Origin: Spongilla lacustris
Lineage: Eukaryota > Porifera > Demospongiae > Spongillida > Spongillidae
Assembly: GCA_949361645.1 (NCBI GenBank)
Contig: OX442434.1
Coordinates: 1,046,104 to 1,110,103 of the forward strand
Length of the DNA: 64,000 nt
Direction of reading: 5' to 3'
Shown here: piece after piece, positions 1-11,521 of the stretch
Layout of the letters: every line of letters begins with the position of its first letter
Position numbering within the stretch: the first letter of the stretch is position 1
The notes under the pieces: model-generated
Database searches by the model: none
Seen by the model: the letters and a program-made list of their open reading frames with translations, nothing else
Told to the model about the DNA's origin: nothing
Position numbers and translations under genes: made by a program

Positions 1-108
1 TGTGCTTTCTAGATGCGCGTGCGTTACGTACGGTAGGAAGTGCGCGCGCACGCTGTGTGGGGGGAGGGGGGGCGGCAATTTCATGACAGGGGCGGCATTT
101 AATATGAA

Positions 109-136
109 TGGGGGGGGGGGGCGGCCGCCCCCCCCA
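109..136. repeat. G-run/C-run palindrome
   Basis: A run of about 12 G is followed by CGGCCG and a run of about 9 C, a near-perfect self-complementary block. It is followed by a 'gctatgctagatccgccact' type sequence. This resembles the edge of a mobile element or of a low-complexity hairpin, but no element body or target-site duplication is recognisable. Confidence 0.5.
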
Positions 137-287
137 AGGCTATGCTAGATCCGCCACTGGCCTTGTGCTGCCTCATAATAGGCTACGTAGCTGCATTCCA
201 TCACGAGGCTATTTTTAACTCCAGTGACAAATGACGTATTGTAAAATAGATGTAAACAACTGCTCTAGCTCTCCGCACTACTGTAGC

Positions 288-470
288 TCATTTTTGCTCT
301 CGGCTCGTGCTCATTTTTGTTCTCGGCTCGTGCTTAATTTTGCTCTCGACACGTGCTCATTTTTGTTCTCGGCTCGTGCTCAATTTTGCTCTCGGCTCGT
401 GCTCATTTTTGTTCTCGGCTCGTGCTCATTTTTGTTCTCGGCTCGTGCTCACTTTTGCTCGGCAACCACC
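288..470. repeat. 23-base minisatellite
   Basis: About seven tandem copies of a 23-base unit reading approximately CTCATTTTTGTTCTCGGCTC plus GTG, with alternating GTTCTC/GCTCTC variants. Open frames across it are a by-product of a stop-free unit. Confidence 0.85.
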
Positions 471-1905
471 GCTCGTACCCATTTTCGCTCTCCAACCGTT
501 GCTCGTACGCGCGACCTACCGGGCCACCGTAGTTATGTCTGCTCTTCTTGCTTGCATATGGTTCAAAGGCCCAATTGACTATTTCTAAGTTAGGTGGTGA
601 GGCTGTCCAAATGGCTCCATACACAGTGGGTCCTGCTGAGTGCATAACCTTGTTAGCTAGGTCAGGTGATTAGACGTGCACACTGGTATATGTGCATTAC
701 ATTCATGAGCACTTAATTACCAGGTAATATATCCAACTATCTAATTACAACATGGTTCCTACCAAATTATAGTTCTGTAAAGACTAGTAAAATTGAAAAT
801 CGAAAATTAATATTTTCATATTGTTGTCATATAAAGATCAAATTCTCAGTACAACTCTTCAAACATTCCAGATCTCCAATACAACATGTAGATGTACTCT
901 CCTGCAACATGGTAATAAAAAGGACCCAAATTTTACATCTACATCATACAATTTGTTTCCACATAAATAATCTGAATAAATAGTATCATGCTCAAGAATA
1001 AATTTTCTAGCAGCTGTGCTGTTGTCTACAAAATGATTCTTATGCATCGAAATCCAAATCCAAATCTGACTGCCTGGACATCATGAGTTAACTAGTTAAT
1101 ACAGCACCATGGTATGTACGGAATAGCTAAATGCTTGCTAGTGCAACATCTTGATTGGTGGGTATGGGGTGGATTCTGGTGTGATTGACATGATGACGGA
1201 TAGTTTTAACAAAACTACTCCAAATCAAACTTATTTTTCTGTTCAATGTTCAAATTGCAAGTCCTAGCATCACACCACACCCACTAGTGGGAATGACACA
1301 ATGGTGCACACATAGGTGATACAAAAGCATGAGGCCTTCAGGTCATTATGCACTGCCAACACAAAAACATACATTTAGGTTAACATGAAGGTGTATCCCT
1401 ATTTAGTTATATATGTCATGGGGACCGGTATATTGTTTTACATTTGTTGTTCTTTGCCACACAGCACATCCAACAAGTACTACCTTTTCAACGTTTGCCA
1501 AAGGCTGCAGCTCTGCTACCAGAATAACAACTAAAAAGTGCATTATTTAGAATATTTTTTGCTTGTTTGCAATGTGATTGACAGTGCTATGTCTCAGCAA
1601 GCCCTTGAACATGCACATACAAAGTTCTTTTCCAAGGAATACCATCCTTAAATCTTATGTTATGGTTGCCCTGATACAAGCAGGAACACAGCACTGATGG
1701 GAGAAGCAAAAGAGGAGGAGGAGAGGCTTGAGCCATCCCTCGTGCTATACTACATGTACATGTCACTAAAATCAATCCTCCCCTCCATATATGGGTTGCA
1801 TGGTCCCACCCACTAAATCAAGTAATATTCCATACTGTATAAGATGATTCACAATTATAAAAGGAAATACAAGTTGTCTCTGCATCATGTGACATCATGT
1901 GACAA

Positions 1906-2942
1906 TTAACTTTTCTGAGATAAGTTTATCTTGTCTCCAAGGCTCAGGGCCATACCCTAGTGAGTAATGAATGGGTTATCTAAAAGAACAACACTTTGGT
2001 TACCACGGTTACCTGGGTCTTGGCACGTATCCTAATGTGTCCCTGTACAGGTTCTTCTGGTGACCCAACTGCCTTCTCAATGCTAAGGTTTGCAAGGGCG
2101 TCTTCACCAAAAATACTCCTGGCATAAAGGTTGGCAGCAAGAAAGCCACACTCCCCTGTCAGTGCCTGGAAGAGAGAGCAGGTGATTCTGGTGATGTAAC
2201 CTAATACAACATCATCAGTAAGTTATTACAATGATACCATAAGCCCATCAACCAATAATTCACATGTGCCAAGACAAATGGCCGAATGCAGTTTGAAAAT
2301 CTCCAGTCATGCAGCCATACCATCTACTCAAGATAACCCTACATGTAACCCTAACCATTACAGTAGCTGCTACACCAAATGATGCCTCTCCTTTCATTGT
2401 AACAAGACACGCCCACCTCTTTAGGAGTCAAACATTTCATATTGGTGCTCTTGACCAGCTGTTCTAAATATTCATTCAACTCCACAATGTTTGTATTGAC
2501 AGTGATCTGAGTGATTACCATGGTAACCATTGATGCACACGTGCAGGGTTGAAAATGCACCTTATTCTCCCACTCAAACTCCGCCCACATCCTCCTAAAC
2601 TCTGCATCAGTGCAGGACGCAGGTTGGATGTAGTCCATGATGTCCACGTGTATGTTGTTCAACACCACACAGTTGCGGTCAGCGGTGGACCCAACAATAT
2701 CGTACACTAGCAACAGACAGGCCAAGGTGACGTATGGCCCAAAAGGTCACTTCTCACCAATGTTTCCAAATATGATGCCATTCTCTGTTGATGACACCTT
2801 GATGCTGGCCTGTGAATAAACATACCTGGGTAGTCACTCCGTGCCACATGAAGGCAGGTGACCATCTCCCTCACCTTAATGTTGACAAAATCATGAGGGC
2901 CAATGATACAGGGAGCTGGCTTTTCAACTAGACGAAGGTCAC

Positions 2943-2979
<37 letters not shown>

Positions 2980-5900
2980 AGGGGTGATGAATGACAATGT
3001 GACTGCTACACTTCAGTTCATTCACTGCTACTAAACCAAGATGGGAGACAGTACTCCCCATGAGATGGTACTTCTAAACCATCTGTTTAATCAAAAAAGC
3101 CTTTCCCATGCCTTGTTCCACCTCCCACTATACCCACCTCATCAGTACACCCACCTCCCCACTACACCCACCTCATCAGTACACCCACCTCCCACACATG
3201 CACCTCATCAGTACACCCACCTCATCACTACACCCACCCCTTTATATGTTATTCACCCACCAAGAGTGGCTAGTTCCAAGTTGAGGCCTTGCAGAGTGTC
3301 TGAGGTCTGGTTCACCACCAGCACATCCAGCACTATATCATACTGGTTCATGTTCACATAGGCTTCTGCATAAACCGGGTCTGAGAACCCGGTAAGCTGG
3401 ATCACCTGGTTGCCCGAGCAGGATGCCATGGATACACTTTTCAGAGCACAAACCAAATGGAAGCCACATTCCTACCTTGTTCAGTTTGGACGCAGACTTC
3501 CCCTCCTCCCTCTGCCCCCCAGTGGCCCCCGTCGCTTGAAGAAGGCTCACATCAAACTTGTTCTCCCCGACCTCCTCAGAGCCAGCAGACAGTTGGAGGA
3601 ACGTGATCAGGCTGTCAGCGTGCACAGACACGGCAGCCTCCGCCATCTACAATCACATGCCGGTCACACCCATGTCATGTGACCTTTAAGGTGCTACCTT
3701 CTCCTTCTTGCCCTCCTCTTCCATGGCAGACAGCATGCGCACCAGGGCCTCCCGGGACTGCTCACCAAACACCAGACCTAAGACCTTGCTCTTGTCAGCC
3801 AATGCACGCAGGCACACACACAGACGCTCCACGTCATCCTCTGTGATGGGCTGCAAATGGAAGCAGATACTCAGCATCAATATACGTTCCTCAACCACCC
3901 TACCTTCTTTGGAATACCAGACTTTCCTAAATGGAGCACACTTGCAATCATCAGCATTGCTTCGGCGCAAAACGCCTGCAATCACCAAGACAACACAACC
4001 TTAACAACATCATAAAGAAGTGGGTGTGTTGTGTGCCTTACATTCTGGCTCTGTGGATCAGGAGCCAGCTGAAGGTAGCGAAGGGAAATCTTAGTCAACA
4101 TGGAGGCCAGAGCAGCTGCAATAAAAAAGTTCCCCTCCAAAAGGTATGCTCTAAGAGGTGGACTGAGGAGTCAGAACGGATCACACGGCATCAGGTGAGG
4201 GTCACATGACATCAGGTGAGCACAGCAGGAAAGGATCACATGACATCAGGTGAGCATAGCACAAGATGCATGCAGACTCACACTTTCTCCTCCTTCTTGA
4301 CAGGGACAGATGTGAAGGCGCTCTGAGTGGCATAGGTTCCAGCTGCTGTCACCAAAGAGGCTCCAGAGGGCTTCACTGTATCTACAAGCGGAAGATAGCA
4401 AAATGAATACTTTTATAGAAGGCCAGGCAGCACACATAAACCTTCTTTTGCCTCAGGATTCTCTCCGGCAGCTTTTCTCAGTTCAGATTCCACAATGGGT
4501 ATCTACAAAAGTGATGGAACTGCTTTCAAAACTAGTTGCAGATTATATTTGATGCCCACCTCTCCAATAGCTGTTCGTATTTCAACCATCACCCTCGATA
4601 TGTCTTCCAATGAGGTGCAGTACTCACCAAGAATCCAGAGGCTAGCTCTGTGAATACTAATGGCGTACAAAACACACAGTGAGTGGTTGATCAGGTGTGC
4701 GGTTAGCTGCAAGGAACTTGGATAACATACTTGATAGTTTTGATGTGAGGAAAGACTTCAAGGAGTTTGCCCACAATGGTGGGCTTCAATTGGGAATATC
4801 TTTGGATCGCCTCTCGTATGAACACAAGCACATCTTCGGCTGTGGCCTCATCATTGTCAGTGAGAAACTCCATCAACTGAAATGAATGGGAGACACTGTC
4901 ACCAGGGGAACAGGGAAGGTGGTGTCTTCAAAGGGCAATGTTTATGGACTATTACAAAGAGCCATTTAAGAGATCAATACAAAGGGAAAATAGGGCCATC
5001 ACCATAGAGATGATCCATATATGAGTATATGGTAAGGAATAGGGCCATCACCATAGAGATGACCCATACATGGTAATGAATATGACCATCACCATAGAGA
5101 TGACCTATACATGATAATAGGGCAATCACCATAGAGATGACCCATACATGATAATAGGGCCATCACCATAGAGATGACCATACATGATAATAGGATCATC
5201 ACCATAGAGATGACCCATACATGATAATAGGGCCATCACCATAGAGATGACCCATACATGAAATAGGGCCATCACCATAGAGATAACCCATACATGGTAT
5301 GAGGGCCTTGTTGATAAGACCACAAGGAAAACTACTGACAAAGTGCTAAATCAAAGTTGGTATCAGTCCCCAGATGAAAGTACAAATTTAAGTTTAAGAC
5401 ATCTCTATAAAATGACAACTCACCAATGGGACAACGGCTGGTGCAACTGTAGTGAACTTAACGCTGCAGGCATGGAGGGTGCGCACAAGAGACTGCCTGT
5501 ACCCCGAGACATCGCCCACCTCCGAATCACCAGAGTTGCTGCTGCTGGCAACCTCCTTCTTGAGGACCAGCACCACCTGCAGGTCACACAGCAGTCACAT
5601 GACACCCCCACGTCATGACAGCCTGCCCATACCTCCTCCACACTCTTAGATGTGATGAGCTCCAACACGAGGGCCAGGGTCTTCTTCCTCACCTCCACAT
5701 CAGGTGCACTCAGCACCCTCATCAGGTCCATCACAAGGTCCTGTGGCATGCAGGCAGGTAGGTAAAGGGAGGGAGGGAGGGAGGGAGGGAGGGAGGGAGG
5801 GAGGGAGGGAGGGAGGGAGGGAGGGAGGGAGGGAGGGAGGGAGGGAGGGAGGGAGGGAGGGAGGGAGGGAGGGAGGGAGGGAGGGAGGGAGGGAGGGAGG

Positions 5901-8871
5901 GAGGGAGGGAGGGAGGGAGGGAGGGAGGGAGGGAGGGAGGGAGGGAGGGAGGGAGGGAGGGAGGGAGACTTGCTTGCAAGATCTTCTCATGTACAGGGTT
6001 TCCTTTCAAGGTTGCTAGGCGATCAAGCACAATCAACTTGATGTTGTTATCGCTCTCCTTGACGATCAGCTCTATGTAACACTGTGCAGCTGCCTGGTGA
6101 GGGAGGGGGAGGAGGGAGATCACATGATGGAGCTGCAGTGCTCCCCCCATACAGTTACCTTTACAGCAGTGGGCGTGGATGAGAGAGTGACCAAGGTGCC
6201 AGCTGCCTCGTACCTCACAGCAGGCGATGTGGAGTTGAGAAGGTTATAGATGCAACGAATGAAACGAGACCTCTCGTTGGGATTGGCATGACAGACCTAG
6301 GGGTGGGCATTAAAAGGGATATCAGCCTCATGAGAGAACACAAGCCTTCATGACCATGGCCAAAATATGTGAGGATGGCTGGTGCAATATAAATAAGGTT
6401 AACCTCCATCTGCCCCACCCCAGGTACTAACAAAGAAAGAAGGTCACAGCTCAAGATGGGTGCCCACCAAAGACTTCTCCATGAGCTGTTTGCATTAGGG
6501 CCGGAAAGACTATGGTTTCACCAATATTCAAAGAATGGTGTATAACGGTTAAAATAACACTAACGTCAATACTAGTATCACAAGGACACACCAAGAGATT
6601 GCACAGCCTCAGTAAATAAACATAAGTTCCTTCCCCCACCTCTCTTCTTCTGCCCCTTTACAATAACATGGCTCTTTTAGTTCTATTACAATTGAATGAA
6701 TAAGGTCTGGGTACAGTATACCTGCTTAACTGCACCAAAATGGCTGCTAGGCCACACCCACTGCCTTACCTTGTACACCAACTCAACAATAACCAGCTGC
6801 AATATCTCATTGAAATCGTTCACTTGATCAACACATGTGCTCAGATATTCAAGCGCTCTCTCCTGCATGCATGTGTGTGTGATGTGGGTGTGGTGTGTGG
6901 GTGTGGCATGTGTGTGTTGTGTGTGTTGTATGTGATGTTGGTGTGGTGTGTGGGTGCACGTGAGTGTGCACAATGTGTGCAGAACAGCAAAGACACCCAA
7001 AATAGAAATTGGAAAACAGGACGACATTTTGGGTTGAGAAGAGAAATTCATTCAACAAAATGGGAGATATGTGTGACCTAGACTCACCCTGTCTACATGG
7101 ATCAGCATCATGAAGGCGTTCCTCTTGCAAGAAGCGTCCTGCTCCCCTTGGAGGTAGTTCTGCACCAGCTCAGGAGCGTCAGGAATAAGGGTGTCAAAGT
7201 TCCTATAGATAGTGTAGATGGCAAGAACAGCATTCCTGCGCACATAGGCATGCCGATGCTCCAGACAGGCTCGAATAGTGGGCATCAATGGTTCCAGTAT
7301 TTCTGGTTCCTAGTAAANNNNNNNNNNNNNNNNNNNNNNNNNNNNNNNNNNNNNNNNNNNNNNNNNNNNNNNNNNNNNNNNNNNNNNNNNNNNNNNNNNN
7401 NNNNNNNNNNNNNNNNNNNNNNNNNNNNNNNNNNNNNNNNNNNNNNNNNNNNNNNNNNNNNNNNNNNNNNNNNNNNNNNNNNNNNNNNNNNNNNNNNNNN
7501 NNNNNNNNNNNNNNNNNCCCATCTTCCCTCCTCCCTCCCATTTTTCCCCTCCCCATCTTCCCTCCTCCCTCCCATCTTCCCTCCTCCCTCCCATCTTCCC
7601 TCCTCCCTCCCCATTTTCCTCCTCCCTCCCATCTTTCCCTCCTACCTCCCATCCCATCTTCCCTCCTCCCTCCCATTTTCCCTCCCATCTTCCCTCCTCC
7701 CTCCCATCTTCCCTCCTCCCTCCCATCTTCCCTCCTCCCTCCCATTTTCCTCCTCCCTCCCATCTTTCCCTCCTACCTCCCTCCCATATTTCCCTCCTTC
7801 CCTCCCTCCCATCTTTCCCTCCTACCTCCCTCCCATATTTCCCTCCTTCCCTCCCTCCCATCTTCCCTCCTCCCTCCCTCCCATCTTCCCTCTCCCTCCC
7901 ATTTTCCCTCCTCCTCCCTCCCATCTTTTCCTCCCTCCCATCTTTCCCTCCTCCCTCCCATCTTTCCCTCCTCCTCCCTCCCATCTTCCCTCTCCCTCCC
8001 ATTTTCCCCTCCTCCTCCCTCCCATCTTTCCCTCCTCCCTCCCATCTTTCCCTCCTCCCTCCCTCCCTCCCATCTCTCCCTCCCTCCCATCTTTCCCTCC
8101 CTCCCATCTTTCCCTCCTCCCTCCCATTTTCCCTCCTCCTCCCTCCCATCTTTCCCTCCCTCCCATCTTCCCTCCTATCTTTCCCTCCCATCTTTCCCTC
8201 CCATCTTTCCCTCCTCCTCCCTCCCATCTTTCCCTCCCTCCCATCTTCCCTCCTATCTTTCCCTCCCATCTTTCCCTCCTCCCTCCCTCCCATCTTTCCC
8301 TCCTCCCTCCCATCTTTCCCTCCTCCCTCCCATCTTTCCCTCCTCCCTCCCATCTTTCCCTCCCTCCCTCCCTCTCCCCACCTTAAGCTTGCATAAAAAC
8401 CTAAGTGTTGATCCTCGAATGAACTCATTGGGGTGTTGGAGATCCTAGATAACAAGTGGACTGTAAATAAAAGACTCCAAACGTGTTACTATTATGCTCA
8501 CTTTTCGATAAGCATCGCAAACCAGGATCATTTCGGGCAACAATTTCCCATCGGGAGATGACTTGGGCCACACCTCCCAGAAGATGAGTAAAAGTTTCTT
8601 TATCTGGTGGTCATTTGAAAGCAGAATGAACCGAATGATGGGCATAAGCAGGCCGGGAAGACGTTCCCCATTTAAGACCAGTTGTATGATTTTCTTAAGT
8701 GTACTGATCTTCACTTTGATATCTCCATGTTCTGCGGTGAACTTTTAAAAAAAAGAACTCACCAAGTCACAAGGCTTACGCACCTATGTCGTGTTTCAAC
8801 TGCTGTTCATTTGGAGGTTCTGACTCGGAAGAATTGTTAATAATAGTGTAACACGGCAGCTCAGAGGACAT
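1906..8871 (-). CDS. COPB1: Coatomer subunit beta (beta-COP)
   Basis: Beta-COP is part of the COPI coat on Golgi-derived vesicles. It is an adaptin-like helical solenoid that binds Arf1 and the other coatomer subunits. Spliced exons match the family nearly end to end. The N-terminus starts at 8871 ([10 protein letters not shown]). Then come HEAT-type segments such as [49 protein letters not shown] and [14 protein letters not shown], and the mid-region [15 protein letters not shown]. The appendage blocks are [34 protein letters not shown] and the C-terminal [16 protein letters not shown] before TAA at 1906. Length is near the usual ~950 residues. Introns are loaded with repeats. One contains an assembly gap and one uses a GC donor. 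It shares a 107-base divergent promoter region with NDUFB8. The identity is essentially certain; individual exon edges are less so. Confidence 0.96.
2945..2977. repeat. (GT)n microsatellite
   Basis: About 16 GT dinucleotides in a beta-COP intron, next to an exon encoding [10 protein letters not shown] on the minus strand. Confidence 0.9.
4990..5300. repeat. 37-base minisatellite in a COPB1 intron
   Basis: About eight copies of a unit containing ATAGGGCCATCACCATAGAG followed by ATGACCCATACATGATA, with small length variation. Confidence 0.85.
5767..5967. repeat. (GGGA)n tract forming a COPB1 intron
   Basis: About 50 perfect tetranucleotide repeats. On the coding (minus) strand this is (TCCC)n. 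It fills the intron between the exon ending in KILQ and the exon starting [10 protein letters not shown], and it serves as a very long polypyrimidine tract ahead of the CACAG acceptor. The donor side reads CAA|GCAAGT, a GC-type donor. Confidence 0.9.
7318..7517. other. Assembly gap (200 N)
   Basis: Exactly 200 N inside a COPB1 intron, next to a long repeat array. The true size is unknown. Coding sequence on both sides is continuous with the family, so no exon appears to be lost. Confidence 0.99.
7518..8384. repeat. CCCTCCTCCCTCCCAT-type minisatellite
   Basis: A long pyrimidine-rich array on the + strand made of variants of TCCCTCCTCCCTCCCATCTT. On the coding strand it is purine-rich. It begins directly after the donor of the exon encoding FLCKLK (AAG|GTGGGGAGAGGGAGG). 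Confidence 0.9.
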
Positions 8872-8978
8872 CTGTGGACCCGCTTCGCCTTTTCTCAATC
8901 TCAAAACAATGCACCCCGCCACTTAATAGCATGTGGGTCACACCGCTAATAAGTTAAATCACGTGACCCGGCTTACGA
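8872..8978. promoter_or_regulatory. Bidirectional promoter region COPB1/NDUFB8
   Basis: Only 107 bases separate the two divergent start codons, so both core promoters must lie here or within the first exons. A TCACGTGAC palindromic E-box lies just upstream of the NDUFB8 start (about 8959-8967). No clear TATA box is seen. Promoter function is inferred from geometry. Confidence 0.6.
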
Positions 8979-9832
8979 ATGGCTTTTTTGTGTAGAAGGC
9001 TATTAACATCCAGAAGTTTTGTATTGTGGCGCGAATGTAGATCAATATCAAGCAGCTTTGTTGCGTCAAGAGGTAGGATGGATGGTATTAGTGGAGTGCC
9101 AGTACAGTAATGTGAGTGGGTGTAATCTATTGCACTGCATACATTCAAAATTAACAATCCAGTACCTTTTTAATTTCGTGGTGCAATAGCCGACGTAGGT
9201 GGAAGCTCTAGAGGTAAAGGCGAAATTGACGAAGGGCTAAAGTTAGGTGACTACCCCGTGTTGCCATGGAGGTCGGCACAGCTGAATGCCCCCCGAGGAT
9301 GGTGGGATAACCAGGACCGCAGGAACAAGGAGGATCCGGTAAGTGAGTAAATTAGCAGGTGACCATAATACGTGCGTGTTTGTAGATACATGAAGAGGAG
9401 GATGCTCTCAGCGTGTGGATGTATGATGCGGTTGAAAACAATGGCATATATACGCGGTTAGGCTTCTACCACTTCTGTACTGGTGGTGGCCATCAGTAAC
9501 TTGTTTGGTTAAACAAACAGGTGGCAAGCACTTGGACAGCTACTTTTGATGTTCGGATTCCTTGGAGGTGTTTACTGGCTCTCTGTGTTGTATGATGCTC
9601 CGTCAAGAAATCCAGCTGTAAGCTAAACTTGTCTTGCACACACGTGTTGCCACATACTCTGATGAGGTCTGTTTATTTAAGGGTAGCGTGGTTTGTTGTC
9701 TTCCTGTAGGTTCCCAGGCAATTTCCCTTTGACAATCTGTATTTAGAGCGAGGTGGTGACCCTCGTAAGCCAGCTTCTGAGCAAGACTTGAAGGAGAAAG
9801 TTAGGCGCACTTATGGAGAAATCGTATCATAA
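8979..9832 (+). CDS. NDUFB8: NADH dehydrogenase 1 beta subcomplex subunit 8
   Basis: This is an accessory single-span subunit of the membrane arm of mitochondrial complex I. Five exons join cleanly: 8979-9072, 9190-9338, one from 9386, then the membrane-span exon and the last exon. Exon 1 encodes an Arg/Ser-rich mitochondrial targeting sequence (MAFLCRRLLTSRSFVLWREC). Later blocks are LGDYPVLPWRSAQLNAPRGW, a hydrophobic span LGQLLLMFGFLGGVYWLSVL, and the family signature PRQFPFDNLYLERGGDPRKP. The overall length is close to the mammalian protein of about 185 residues. It is divergent from COPB1 and convergent with the Ras-like gene. Confidence 0.93.
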
Positions 9833-10195
9833 CCAGCACGTGTTGGAAGAACATATAGCTACATTCCTTTCACTAGTGAGAGCACAATGTGCGCTGGCTC
9901 AAACGGCACATTACACATGTTTTGTTTACACATTTATTTCAAACCATCATATAGACAGCAGAATGATTTGGGAAGGCACTTCAGTTGTTAAAATGGGTGA
10001 TATGTATGAGTGTTCCATTCTGGTGGTACTAAGGGTGGATAGGAGGTGGGTTGATGAAGGGGGGGGGGGGGGGGGGGCAGTTAACTGATTGCATCAGTAA
10101 CAGCCATGCTAAGGACTGTTAAGACACAACAGCAACGAAAATTGTGCACACAAAAATAACACACACAGTGGTCCCATGAAGATAGGAGAGGGAGT
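9833..10195. other. Intergenic, convergent 3' ends
   Basis: The interval between the NDUFB8 stop and the Ras-like stop carries the two 3' UTRs and a 19-base G run at about 10059-10077. A frame beginning at 9813 overlaps the end of NDUFB8 and is not considered real. Confidence 0.6.
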
Positions 10196-10501
10196 TCACA
10201 GAATAACACACTTCTTCTTCTTCTTCTTCTCCTTGTCTGGGCCAGGTTTCTGGTACTTCCTTATGACCCGCACCAGATCATGAAATGCCTTGTCGACATG
10301 CACCTTGTGTTTAGCGCTTGTCTCAATGTACTTAATCTGTTGGTAGGGTTCAAGAAGGTCGAATCACAATACGTTGCAATCCCATTACAAAGCACCTTTA
10401 ATTGTGCAGCAAGCTCTTCACCCTCGGGGTAGTTCACCTAAACAACATCATGTGGCAATCACTTGCAATGTATACATACCAAGTCTATTTACTTATTGTG
10501 T

Positions 10502-10537
<36 letters not shown>

Positions 10538-11136
10538 TTACTGGTCACAGATGCAAACTATGATAACGTACCACTCTTTCGCTTTCCAAATCTGCCTTGT
10601 TGGCAACCAAGATCATTGGGAACTCAGACCTGTTGTTTAGTCAAGGTCTACAGTACAGCACACGTTCATAGCCACTTAACTGACCTGTCCTTCACCCTTA
10701 AAATTTGTCTGTAGAACTTGTGGATTTCATCAAAGCTATTCCTGTCAATAATTGAATACACCAGGAGAAATCCCTCTCCCGTGTGCATGTATTGTTCCCT
10801 CATCGCACTGAACTCCTCCTGTCCAGCAGTGTCCAGGACTAAAATAAGACGAGTGGTCACAACCACTCTTCTCTACAGATAAATGACCCTTACTGTCCAA
10901 GACCGCCACTTCGTCATCAATCACACACTGCTTCCGATACGAGTCTTCTATCGTGGGGTCATACTCCTCAACGAAATGACTCTACAGGGAGGATGCAGAG
11001 TGCATTAAATTTCCGATACATGTATACACCTTCCCATACTTGCCTGAATGAACTGAATAGTAAGCGCCGATTTGCCAACTCCACCTCCACCGACCACAAC
11101 CAACTTATACTCGGTTAGGTCTTTGTTGGCCGCCAT
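10196..11136 (-). CDS. MRAS: Ras-family GTPase, M-Ras/R-Ras type
   Basis: A membrane-anchored GTP-binding switch. The spliced protein starts [19 protein letters not shown], followed by the P-loop [14 protein letters not shown], switch [12 protein letters not shown], switch [17 protein letters not shown] (the catalytic Gln is present), NKAD and ETSAK base-recognition motifs, a Lys-rich tail and the prenylation box CVIL. The [19 protein letters not shown] end and [15 protein letters not shown] region fit the M-Ras/R-Ras branch better than H/K-Ras, and CVIL favours M-Ras. This subfamily call is moderate. The first intron (10982-11043) has a GC donor (CAG|GCAAGT). Another intron carries a (TG)n tract at 10498-10537. 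Confidence 0.9.
10498..10537. repeat. (TG)n microsatellite
   Basis: About 19 TG units in an intron of the Ras-like gene. Confidence 0.9.
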
Positions 11137-11521
11137 CTGTATTCATTGAACACATATTTACATCGAATGATGATAGACGGTGGTAAATAAGGCTTTCCAA
11201 CGACACCCCGCTATGCGTTCTTGAGTAAAGCAAGCAAATGTCTCCCAGACTCTTATGTTGTGCATGCACCTACGCTTTGCCCGGGCTGTACGCATACGTT
11301 TATTAGTCGTGCTGCCTCTCATTGAGTGTTAACCCCACTACGCTTCAAACCCCCACCAAACTTTGACAAGGCTTACCAGTTTTATGGCCAATCGCTACTC
11401 CTTAAACACAAATTCGATAGTACTTCCCTACCGTCAGCCAACTAAGGACTATTTATACAAGCAATAAACCAGCGCTAAATTTAGAAACGTCGTCTCAGCG
11501 CATGCGCATTATATAGATTTA
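11137..11521. other. Intergenic region upstream of the Ras-like gene
   Basis: Unique sequence between the start codon of the Ras-like gene and the stop codon of the next minus-strand gene. It should contain the Ras promoter and the CAPS2-like 3' UTR. I find no repeat and no extra exon. A symmetrical GCGCATGCGCA (NRF1-like) motif lies near 11498-11508. Confidence 0.55.

Larger units (their letters stand above)
1..1905. other. Non-coding left flank
   Basis: I see no supportable coding exon here. The stretch holds a G/C palindrome near its left end, a 23-base minisatellite at about 288-470, and AT-rich unique sequence from about 660 onward. The right part presumably includes the 3' UTR and downstream region of the coatomer gene whose stop codon is at 1906. 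Reading frames over the minisatellite are repeat artefacts. Confidence 0.6.

Noticed and set aside
3120..3245. Possible gene from a Pro/Thr/His frame at 3041-3361
   Set aside because: Short CACCCACCTCATCAGTACAC repeats in a COPB1 intron generate the frame; the minus strand carries the real exon ([20 protein letters not shown]).
5700..6150. (SLPP)n and (EGGR)n proteins
   Set aside because: Translation of the GGGA microsatellite in a COPB1 intron.
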